Source: JAPHTQ01 sp050302275 (GTDB lineage: Bacteria > Pseudomonadota > Gammaproteobacteria > Thiohalomonadales > Thiohalomonadaceae). Taken from it: DNA of 22,911 nucleotides. The notes below the pieces were generated by a model, which was given only the letters and a program-made list of their open reading frames with translations, did not search any database and was not told where the DNA came from. Position numbers and translations under genes: made by a program. The stretch lies in contig JBNLAT010000045.1 of assembly GCA_050302275.1 (NCBI GenBank), positions 1 to 22,911 on the forward strand, written 5' to 3'. Positions 6,451 through 13,229 of this stretch are shown piece by piece (the first letter of the stretch is position 1; each line of letters begins with the position of its first letter).

Positions 6451-6458
6451 AGACTATT

Positions 6459-6776
6459 CTACAACGTTAGCTGGCGCTCTTCCCGTTCTAATGCAGAATC
6501 GAGTTTATCGGTCAGCAAACGCAGACGCAGTGACAGTTCCGGATCCGCTGCCGGGGCCTTGCCACCGTTCTGTTGCAGCAGATCGAAAATCAGGTTGAGG
6601 GCGGCCATCACCACAATGCGTTCATTGCCGACAATTTTGCCGCGGGTACGGATCTCGCGCATCTTGGCGTCGAGCAGGCGGGCCGATTCGAGCAGGCCAT
6701 CGCGTTCCTCTTCAGGACAGGCGACGGTGTACTCCTTATCGAGCAGGCGGATGGTTTCCTGCTGGATGTCGTTCAT
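6459..6776 (-). CDS. zapA: Cell division protein ZapA
   Basis: A 105-residue Z-ring-associated protein that bundles FtsZ filaments. The N-terminal globular part contains the usual LLDKEYTVACPEEERDGLLESARLLD stretch (within residues 11-36), followed by MREIRTRGKIVGNERIVVMAALNL, and a C-terminal coiled-coil helix (about 75-103) for tetramerisation. Length and motif order match the family. Its ATG overlaps the TGA of the zapB-like gene by 4 bases (ATGA), which implies translational coupling. The TAG stop overlaps a -10-like hexamer that may start 6S RNA. Confidence 0.94.
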   Translation of the reverse strand: MNDIQQETIRLLDKEYTVACPEEERDGLLESARLLDAKMREIRTRGKIVGNERIVVMAALNLIFDLLQQNGGKAPAADPELSLRLRLLTDKLDSALEREERQLTL

Positions 6777-6982
6777 GATTCACTCTCCATCGCTTTGAGG
6801 CGTGAGATCATCGCTTCAACCCGGGTACGCGCCAGTTCGGTTTTTTCGATAAGGCGTGCGCGTTCACTGACCAGAGCCGTCTGACTCTCGCGCAGGGAAC
6901 GGTTTTCGTCGTTCAGCGAATCGAGCCGTTGCAGCAATTCGTCGACGCGATGTTCCAGATGTTTCAGCACCTTATCGTCCAT
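6773..6982 (-). CDS. ZapB-like coiled-coil protein (TIGR02449 type)
   Basis: A 69-residue protein that is almost wholly heptad-like (LKHLEHRVDELLQRLDSL..., then a long charged helix), predicted as one continuous coiled coil. Genes of this kind precede zapA in many gammaproteobacteria outside the enterics and are named TIGR02449 or ZapB-like. A division role through ZapA is inferred from context and not proved. The ATG at 6982 (MDDKVLKHL) is preferred over the TTG at 6994, which adds only four residues; Shine-Dalgarno support is modest for both. It is the first gene of the zapA-ssrS-fau unit. Confidence 0.82.
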   Translation of the reverse strand: MDDKVLKHLEHRVDELLQRLDSLNDENRSLRESQTALVSERARLIEKTELARTRVEAMISRLKAMESES

Positions 6983-7033
6983 CTCTCCACTCAATCCAAG
7001 CTAAATCAATGTATTGGAATCGATTCTTGAGAC

Positions 7034-7062
7034 ACTATAGAGCGCACGGCAAAGCCGGTCAA
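7034..7062 (-). promoter_or_regulatory. Sigma70 promoter of the zapB-like/zapA/6S/fau unit
   Basis: On the minus strand, TTGACC (complement 7057-7062) and TATAGT (complement 7034-7039) each match the sigma70 consensus at five of six positions, and the spacer is exactly 17 bases. Transcription should start near 7027, about 45 bases before the ATG at 6982. Confidence 0.75.
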
Positions 7063-7072
7063 TCCGCCTTTG

Positions 7073-7102
7073 TTGGGTGGTCGGGGTCGGCAATGCTAGG
7101 AT
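7073..7102 (+). promoter_or_regulatory. Candidate sigma70 promoter of ygfB-pepP-ubiH-ubiI
   Basis: TTGGGT (7073-7078) and TAGGAT (7097-7102) are separated by 18 bases. The -10 is preceded by TGC, giving an extended -10 (TGn) element. The predicted start near 7109 leaves a leader of about 35 bases before the ygfB ATG. It overlaps back to back with the zapA-side promoter, with the two -35 hexamers about 10 bases apart. Confidence 0.5.
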
Positions 7103-7143
7103 GCCCGCTTTGATTCAACGGCGCCTCGCGCCGGGACAGGTAG

Positions 7144-7704
7144 ATGAACCAGGCTAACGAATTGATCGACCGACTGAACGGTGCGCTGGAGCAGGTAGCG
7201 GCCAGCTATGGCGCGGAGGAGTGTCACGGCACTTTGACCGGAATGTTTTGTGCCAATAGCGCATTGCAACTGGACGAATGGCTGGATGGAATTGAGGCGC
7301 AGGGAACAGAATTGTCGCCGGAGACGCGGGAAACCCTGCGTGTGCTCTATACCGTGACCCGTGAGCAGTTAAATGACAGCGTGCTTGATTTTCATCCACT
7401 GCTACCCGATGACGATATCATCGTCGCGGAGCGGGTTGAGGCGTTGGGAGAGTGGTGCCAGGGCTTCCTGCTGGGGCTGAGTACCGGCAAGGTAGAGATG
7501 GAGAAGATGCCTGACGACAGTGGTGAGATCCTGCGCGACATGCTGGAGATCTCGCGTCTCAGTGGGCTGGACCTGGATGGTGACGAAGAGGATGAAGAGT
7601 CCTACCAGCAACTGCTCGAATATGTGCGTACCGGGGTGCTGCTATTGAACGAGGAACTGAACCCGACCAAGGCACCGCCGCGGGACGATATCACTCTGCA
7701 TTGA
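7144..7704 (+). CDS. ygfB: UPF0149 family protein YgfB
   Basis: A 186-residue acidic member of the UPF0149/YgfB family. Segments such as GAEECHGTLTGMFCA (about 23-37), LPDDD and ALGEWCQGFLLGLS (about 100-113) are family hallmarks. The protein is small, soluble and probably all-helical. The Pseudomonas homologue has been linked to regulation of the alpA/ampDh3 pathway, but no role can be deduced here. It sits directly upstream of pepP with a 24-base gap, the same order as in E. coli. A purine-rich GGGACAGG precedes the ATG. Confidence 0.93.
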   Translation: MNQANELIDRLNGALEQVAASYGAEECHGTLTGMFCANSALQLDEWLDGIEAQGTELSPETRETLRVLYTVTREQLNDSVLDFHPLLPDDDIIVAERVEALGEWCQGFLLGLSTGKVEMEKMPDDSGEILRDMLEISRLSGLDLDGDEEDEESYQQLLEYVRTGVLLLNEELNPTKAPPRDDITLH

Positions 7705-7728
7705 GAACCTATCTGCCATAATCGCCGT

Positions 7729-9060
7729 ATGAACAAGAACGAATTTGCCAAACGCCGTAAACGTCTGATGCAGGCCATGGGCCGCGATAGTATCGCGATT
7801 TTGCCCAGTGCCCCGGTGCGTCTGCGTAATCGCGACGTGGAGTACCCCTATCGCCCCGACAGCGACTTCTATTACATCACCGGCTTTCCCGAGCAGGAAG
7901 CGGTGGCGGTGCTGGTGCCGGGACGCGAACACGGCGAGTACATCCTCTTCTGTCGCGAACGCGATGCGAAGATGGAGACCTGGAACGGACGGCGGGCCGG
8001 ACTCGACGGCGCGGTGGAAGAGTATGGCGCCGACGATGCCTTCCCTATCACCGATATCGACGAGATCCTGCCCGGCCTGCTGGAGAACCGTGAGCGGGTC
8101 TATTACGCCATGGGCTGCAATCAGGACTTCGACCGCCAGGTGATGGAGTGGATCAACCTGTTGCGCAAACAGTCCCGTGCCGGAGTGCATACGCCGGGCG
8201 AATTCATCGATCTCGATCACCAACTGCACGATATGCGCCTCTACAAGAGCGCCGCCGAAGCCAAGGCGATGCGTACCGCGGCGCAGATCTCAGCCAGGGC
8301 CCACGCACGCGCCATGCAGACCTGCCGTCCGGGGATGATGGAGTATCAACTGGAGTCGGAGATCGTGCACGAATGCAGTCAGCACGGCGCCCGCTTCCAG
8401 GCCTATTCGCCGATTGTCGGTGGTGGGGAAAACGGCTGTATCCTGCATTACACCGAAAACGATGCCGCGCTGCGCGACGGCGATCTGGTGCTGATCGATG
8501 CCGGTTGTGAGTATGAATTCTACGCCTCGGATATCACCCGCACCTTCCCTGTAAACGGTCGTTTCAGCAAGGCGCAGCGGGAACTGTATGAGGTGGTGCT
8601 GGAGGCGCAGTACGCGGCGATCGATGAAGTGCTGCCCGGCAACCACTGGAACCATCCGCACGAAGCGGCGGTGAAGGTGTTGACCAAAGGTTTGATCAAG
8701 CTCGGCCTGCTCAAGGGCCGTCTTGCCACCCTGATCAAGAACGACGCCTACCGCGAGTTCTACATGCACCGTACCGGCCATTGGCTGGGAATGGATGTGC
8801 ATGATGTGGGCGACTACAAGGTTGGTGAAGAGTGGCGGGTACTGGAGCCGGGCATGGTGCTGACCATCGAGCCGGGACTCTATATCGCCCCGGGTAGCAA
8901 GGGTGTGGCGAAGAAGTGGTGGAATATCGGTATCCGCATTGAGGACGATGTACTGGTGACTCGCGACGGGCACGAAGTGTTGAGCCGTGATGCGATCAAG
9001 GAACCCGATGAGATCGAGGCGCTGATGGCGGGTAAGACGGTGAGGAAAAAACGGGCATGA
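7729..9060 (+). CDS. pepP: Xaa-Pro aminopeptidase P (pita-bread metallopeptidase)
   Basis: A 443-residue M24B aminopeptidase that removes N-terminal residues preceding proline; E. coli PepP has about 440 residues. The N-terminal creatinase-like domain occupies about residues 1-170 and the pita-bread catalytic domain 175-435. The five dinuclear-manganese ligands are visible: D257 in LIDAG, D268 in ASDITRTFP, H351 in RTGHWLGMDVHDVG, E381 in TIEPGLY, and E405 in GIRIEDD. The gene ends in ATGA, so its stop overlaps the ubiH start by 4 bases and translation is likely coupled. Within the operon it is the enzyme with no obvious link to ubiquinone, as in E. coli. Confidence 0.97.
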   Translation: MNKNEFAKRRKRLMQAMGRDSIAILPSAPVRLRNRDVEYPYRPDSDFYYITGFPEQEAVAVLVPGREHGEYILFCRERDAKMETWNGRRAGLDGAVEEYGADDAFPITDIDEILPGLLENRERVYYAMGCNQDFDRQVMEWINLLRKQSRAGVHTPGEFIDLDHQLHDMRLYKSAAEAKAMRTAAQISARAHARAMQTCRPGMMEYQLESEIVHECSQHGARFQAYSPIVGGGENGCILHYTENDAALRDGDLVLIDAGCEYEFYASDITRTFPVNGRFSKAQRELYEVVLEAQYAAIDEVLPGNHWNHPHEAAVKVLTKGLIKLGLLKGRLATLIKNDAYREFYMHRTGHWLGMDVHDVGDYKVGEEWRVLEPGMVLTIEPGLYIAPGSKGVAKKWWNIGIRIEDDVLVTRDGHEVLSRDAIKEPDEIEALMAGKTVRKKRA

Positions 9061-10328
9061 AAACCGATTTCGATCTGCTGATTGTCGGCGGCGGCATGGT
9101 CGGCGCCAGCCTGGTGCATGCCCTGAACGGTAGCGGCCTGCGCATCGGTATGGTCGAGGCGGTGGCGCTGCACGATCCCAATCAACCCAGTTTTGACAGT
9201 CGAGCTATCGCCCTTTCCTGGGGCTCTCGGAGGATCTTCGAAGGCATGGGAATGTGGCAGGCGATGGAGCGGGAGACAGTCACGCCGATCCAGCGCATTC
9301 GCGTCTCCGACCGAGGTCATTTCGGTGCGGTACGGATGAATGCCGAAGAGGAGGGCGTTGAGGCGCTCGGTTATGTGGCCGAGGCGGCGGTGATCGGCCG
9401 TGCCCTGGCAAGCGATCTGGCCCAACTGCCCGATGTCGAACTCTTCTGTCCGGCGACACTGGATTCGGTAACTATCAAAGCAGACTGCGCCTGCGCCGTG
9501 ATTCAACACAACGGTGAATCACGCGAGGTGACCGCCCGCCTGCTGGTGGCTGCCGATGGTGGTCGTTCCTCAGTGCGTGAGCAGCTCGGTGCCCGCACCT
9601 TTGATCTCGGTTACAACCAGACAGCGGTGATAGCCAATGCGGTGACCGACCGTCCCCACGACAATATCGCTTTCGAGCGTTTTACCAACAGCGGCCCGCT
9701 GGCGCTGTTGCCCAACACCGCGCCGGAGTGGATGGATGGCAGCGACGTCGGCGAACGCCGCTGGTCGGTGGTCTGGACCGTGCACAACCACGAAGTGGAT
9801 GAACATCTGGCGCTGGATGATGCGGCCTTTATCGAGCGCCTGCAGGCACGCTTCGGTCAACGTGCGGGAAAGATCCTTTCGGTCACCCCGCGTGCCGCTT
9901 ACCCGTTGAAGCTGCAGTTCGTGCGTGACCATGTCCGTCACCGTCTGGTCTTTATTGGTAACGCGGCGCATCTGATTCATCCGGTTGGTGGACAGGGGCT
10001 GAACCTCGGTCTGCGCGATGTCGCGGTACTGGCCGAGGTACTGGTGCAGGCGGCCCGCGATGGGCGCGACCCCGGTACTCTGGAGACCCTCGATGGTTAT
10101 GCCCGTTGGCGTCGCGCCGATTACATTCGCGTGGCCGGTTTCACCGATAGTCTGACCCGTATCTTCTCCACCGATTTCCGTCCGCTGGTTGTGGCACGCA
10201 ACCTTGGCATGATCGCCATGGACCTGCTGCCGCCGCTGCGCCGTCTCTTTACCCGTCAGGCAATGGGCGTTAACGGCCGTCAGCCGCGATTGGCTCTGGG
10301 ATTACCGCTTAATGAAGAACAACAGTAA
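9057..10328 (+). CDS. ubiH: 2-octaprenyl-6-methoxyphenol hydroxylase (FAD monooxygenase)
   Basis: A 423-residue class A flavin monooxygenase that hydroxylates C1 of the ubiquinone ring precursor. It contains the N-terminal FAD dinucleotide-binding GGGMVGASL (11-19), the UbiH/COQ6 segment FDSRAIALSWGSRRIF (46-61), the NAD(P)H-proximal AADGGRSSVR (165-174), and the ribose-binding FIGNAAHLIHPVGGQGLNLG (within 299-318). UbiH identity over UbiI rests on operon order after pepP and on the SWGSRRIFEGMGMW segment. It overlaps pepP by 4 bases and ubiI by 17 bases. Activity requires the Ubi biosynthetic complex in the cytoplasm. Confidence 0.9.
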   Translation: MKTDFDLLIVGGGMVGASLVHALNGSGLRIGMVEAVALHDPNQPSFDSRAIALSWGSRRIFEGMGMWQAMERETVTPIQRIRVSDRGHFGAVRMNAEEEGVEALGYVAEAAVIGRALASDLAQLPDVELFCPATLDSVTIKADCACAVIQHNGESREVTARLLVAADGGRSSVREQLGARTFDLGYNQTAVIANAVTDRPHDNIAFERFTNSGPLALLPNTAPEWMDGSDVGERRWSVVWTVHNHEVDEHLALDDAAFIERLQARFGQRAGKILSVTPRAAYPLKLQFVRDHVRHRLVFIGNAAHLIHPVGGQGLNLGLRDVAVLAEVLVQAARDGRDPGTLETLDGYARWRRADYIRVAGFTDSLTRIFSTDFRPLVVARNLGMIAMDLLPPLRRLFTRQAMGVNGRQPRLALGLPLNEEQQ

Positions 10329-11538
10329 CGAATACGACCTGCTTATCGTCGGCGGCGGCATGGTCGGCGCCACCCTGGCCTGTGCCCTGGGCGATACGCC
10401 GCTGCGCATCGCCGTGGTAGAGAGTTTTGTTGCCCCGACCAGCCTGCCGGAAGCGGGCTTCGAAAATCGGGTCAGCGCCATCACCCGTGCCACCCAGCGG
10501 GTCTTCGCTGCGGTCGGCGCCTGGGAAGGGATGGTTAAACTGCGCGCCTACGCCTATCGCCACATGCATGTGTGGGACGCCACCGGCAGCGGTAGTATCG
10601 ATTTCGATGCCGCCGAGATCGGCGAACCGGATCTGGGACTAATTCTGGAAAACCGGGTGATCCTCGCCGCACTACTGGAGCGGATGGCGCAATTCGATAA
10701 CGTTGACCTGCTCTGTCCGGCCAAAGTCCAAAGCCTGAATCGTAACGATGAGGCGGTGCAACTCACCCTCGAAGATGGCCGTATCCTGCAGGGCAAACTG
10801 ATTGTCGGTGCCGACGGCGCCAACTCATGGGTACGGCAGCAGGCGGGGATCGATACCACCGGCTGGAGTTACGACCAGACTGCAGTGGTCGCCACCATCC
10901 GTACATCGCTCGATCATCAGCAGACCTGCTGGCAGCGTTTTATGCCCAGCGGCCCGCTGGCCTTCCTGCCGATGTCGGCGCACCACAGCTCTATCGTCTG
11001 GTCGGTGCCGCCTGAGCGAGCCGATGAGTTGATGGCGCTGGATGAGGCCGAATTTCTGCGCGAACTACAGCACGCCTTCGGCGACCAACTGGGTACGATG
11101 GAAGAAGCCGGTCCGCGCGGTGCCTTCCCGCTGGTGTTGCGCCACGCCAACCGCTACACCGATAAGCGGCTGGTGCTGGTGGGTAACTCCGCCCATGCGA
11201 TTCACCCGCTGGCCGGGCAGGGGCTGAACATCGGTGTCTCCGATGTGGCGGCGCTGGCTGAGTTGCTGCTGCAGGCACAGGCAGCAAAACAGGATATCGG
11301 CGAGATGTCGCTGCTGCGTCGCTATGAGCGCTGGCGCAAGGCTGATAATGTGGCGGTGATGGCGGCGATGGATGGCTTTAAACGACTGTTCAGCAATGAC
11401 AACCCTCTGTTAAGTCTGCTGCGCAATGTGGGCCTGAATATCGCTGATCGATCCGGCCCGGCGAAGAACCTGATGATCAAACGGGCCATGGGCCTGAGTG
11501 GGGATCTGCCACGACTCTCCCGTGGCCTGAAACCCTGA
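10312..11538 (+). CDS. ubiI: 2-polyprenylphenol hydroxylase family FAD monooxygenase (UbiI/VisC-like)
   Basis: A 408-residue paralogue of UbiH in the UbiH/UbiI/COQ6 family. It has the FAD-binding GGGMVGATL (14-22), FENRVSAITRATQRVF (50-65), VGADGANSWVR (165-175) and VGNSAHAIHPLAGQGLNIG (290-308). In E. coli the third gene after pepP is UbiI, which hydroxylates C5. That assignment is transferred here by position, and a broader-specificity UbiL or UbiM-type enzyme cannot be excluded by eye. The start overlaps the end of ubiH by 17 bases. The ATG at 10312 has only a weak GGGATTA upstream, consistent with coupled translation. Confidence 0.85.
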   Translation: MKNNSNEYDLLIVGGGMVGATLACALGDTPLRIAVVESFVAPTSLPEAGFENRVSAITRATQRVFAAVGAWEGMVKLRAYAYRHMHVWDATGSGSIDFDAAEIGEPDLGLILENRVILAALLERMAQFDNVDLLCPAKVQSLNRNDEAVQLTLEDGRILQGKLIVGADGANSWVRQQAGIDTTGWSYDQTAVVATIRTSLDHQQTCWQRFMPSGPLAFLPMSAHHSSIVWSVPPERADELMALDEAEFLRELQHAFGDQLGTMEEAGPRGAFPLVLRHANRYTDKRLVLVGNSAHAIHPLAGQGLNIGVSDVAALAELLLQAQAAKQDIGEMSLLRRYERWRKADNVAVMAAMDGFKRLFSNDNPLLSLLRNVGLNIADRSGPAKNLMIKRAMGLSGDLPRLSRGLKP

Positions 11539-11623
11539 GTTACAACACCTGTCACAAGATCCGTTGGCGAAGAATAGTCGTCTGAAAACGGGCAATGACC
11601 ACACGGAATAACCCGGAGCAAGA

Positions 11624-12859
11624 ATGGAACTACTCGATATTGTTGCCCTGCTGCTGAGCCTGGCGGCAGTTTTCAGCTATGTGAATCATCGTTTTGTGCG
11701 TCTGCCGACCACCATCGGCCTGATGTTGATCGCCCTGTTGAGTTCATTGGCAATTCTGGCCCTTTCCAAAATGGGGATCGCCTTTCCGGTCGAGTGGGCC
11801 CGTGGCCTGATCGACGATATCGATTTCAATGTCACCCTGCTGCACGGCATGCTCAGCTTCCTGCTGTTTGCCGGCGCGCTGCACGTCAATCTGGAAGACC
11901 TGGCAAAGCAGAAATGGGTGATCGCCATTCTCGCCAGCGTCGGTGTACTGGGTTCGACATTTATCATTGGTGGTCTGGGCTGGTGGTTATTGAACCTGCT
12001 CGATATGCCTATTCCGTTCATCTACTGTCTGCTGTTCGGTGCGTTGATCTCGCCCACCGATCCCATTGCTGTGCTCGGCATCCTGAAGACCGCAGGTGTA
12101 ACCAAAAGTCTGGAGACCAAGATCGCCGGCGAGTCGTTGTTTAACGATGGCGTCGGTGTGGTGATCTTTCTGGTGTTACTGGGCATTGCCACTAAAGGCG
12201 AAATGGGCACCGGAGAGATGGCGTTGCTGTTTGTCGAGGAGGCAGTGGGCGGTGCGGTATTTGGTCTGTTTATCGGTTGGGTGGCCTACCGTATGTTGGC
12301 CAGCGTCGATAACTACCAGGTCGAAATTCTGCTTACCCTGGCTCTGGTGATGGGCGGATACACCCTGGCCGGGGCGATCCATGTTTCCGGTCCTATCGCT
12401 ATCGTCGTTGCCGGTCTGCTGATCGGCAATCACGGGCGGATATTCGCCATGTCCAATCGTACCCGTGAACATCTGGATACCTTCTGGGAGTTGGTGGATG
12501 AGATCCTCAACGCTGTGTTGTTCGTACTGATCGGCCTCGAGGTGTTGGCGCTGGATTTTCAGGGGGCATGGTTTACCGTAGGTGTGGTGTTGATCCCGGT
12601 AGTGATCCTGGCTCGCTTTGTTTGTGTTGGTATACCCATCTCATTAATGCGCAGCCGCCGTCGATTTACACCGCATGCGGTGAAGATCATCACCTGGGGT
12701 GGCCTGCGTGGGGGTATTTCGGTGGCACTTGCGTTGTCGTTGCCGATGGGAAGTGAGCGTGATCTCATCGTTGCGGTGACTTATCTGGTGGTGGTCTTCT
12801 CCATTGTTGTTCAGGGGCTTAGCATCGGTCGTCTGATTCGGTTCTATAGTAAAGCCTGA
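11624..12859 (+). CDS. CPA1-family Na+/H+ (or K+/H+) antiporter, NhaP-like
   Basis: A 411-residue polytopic membrane protein of the monovalent cation:proton antiporter 1 family. About 12 hydrophobic segments run along its length. Family motifs include ISPTDPIAVLG (T145-D146), GESLFNDGVGVVIF with the ion-site pair N174-D175, a YTLAGAIHVSGPIAIVVAGL segment (246-265), and WGGLRGGISVALALS with R362. There is almost no C-terminal cytoplasmic tail, so no nucleotide-binding regulatory domain. Family members exchange internal Na+ or K+ for protons; the ion cannot be decided from sequence alone. GGAG at 11615-11618 lies 5 bases before the ATG. The gene begins 85 bases after ubiI and is probably a separate insertion between the ubi and gcv blocks. 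Confidence 0.92.
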   Translation: MELLDIVALLLSLAAVFSYVNHRFVRLPTTIGLMLIALLSSLAILALSKMGIAFPVEWARGLIDDIDFNVTLLHGMLSFLLFAGALHVNLEDLAKQKWVIAILASVGVLGSTFIIGGLGWWLLNLLDMPIPFIYCLLFGALISPTDPIAVLGILKTAGVTKSLETKIAGESLFNDGVGVVIFLVLLGIATKGEMGTGEMALLFVEEAVGGAVFGLFIGWVAYRMLASVDNYQVEILLTLALVMGGYTLAGAIHVSGPIAIVVAGLLIGNHGRIFAMSNRTREHLDTFWELVDEILNAVLFVLIGLEVLALDFQGAWFTVGVVLIPVVILARFVCVGIPISLMRSRRRFTPHAVKIITWGGLRGGISVALALSLPMGSERDLIVAVTYLVVVFSIVVQGLSIGRLIRFYSKA

Positions 12860-13229
12860 AACAGGTTACTTCTGTAATAGCCATTAATTACGCGGGGATT
12901 TCATTTCTCTGGTAGTCGCGTTATTTCAATTGGCTCTTTTTATTTTCTGGAGACTTTGCCTATTATTCTCTGTGTCCTATACCAAAGTGGTATAGGGCGG
13001 TCTGTTTCGCCGTCGTTAGTATGCAATGGGGGGTTGTGGCGAAGGGTTTCGTCACTACGCTATAAGAATGTGCAACCAAATCATTGCATTGCGCGTGACC
13101 TGTCGCTATGGGGCATCGTTAATCTTACGACTTCTCACCGACGCAGCCTGTAAAGAGCGAGTGCCGCACACTAGACTCTGAATTTGCAGGACCCATTATA
13201 AAAGTTGCCAACGATGATGGAGTATTGAT
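12860..13229. other. Gene-free 370-base region upstream of the PilZ-GGDEF-EAL gene
   Basis: No ORF here looks coding. The stretch is more AT-rich than its neighbours in its first 110 bases. It contains TATTAT (12961-12966) as a possible -10, a perfect inverted repeat at 12976-12996, a weaker nested repeat at 13021-13089 that could fold as RNA, and the Shine-Dalgarno TGGAG (13218-13222) of the downstream gene. No convincing intrinsic terminator follows the antiporter. Confidence 0.6.
12976..12996. repeat. Perfect 9-bp inverted repeat, candidate operator
   Basis: CCTATACCA (12976-12984) and TGGTATAGG (12988-12996) are perfect reverse complements around AAG. No T-run follows on either strand, so it does not look like a terminator. 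It lies 9 bases after the possible -10 TATTAT, where a repressor would block initiation, and about 234 bases before the start of the cyclic-di-GMP protein. Confidence 0.5.

Noticed and set aside
7642..8973. Two long minus-strand open frames (195 and 227 codons)
   Set aside because: Both are shadows of pepP, created by the codon bias of the plus-strand gene; they have no ribosome-binding site or family resemblance.
12956..13153. 65-codon open frame in the region before the cyclic-di-GMP gene
   Set aside because: It starts at TTG with GGAG too close, runs through the inverted repeats at 12976-12996 and 13021-13089, and its product has no domain or membrane pattern.
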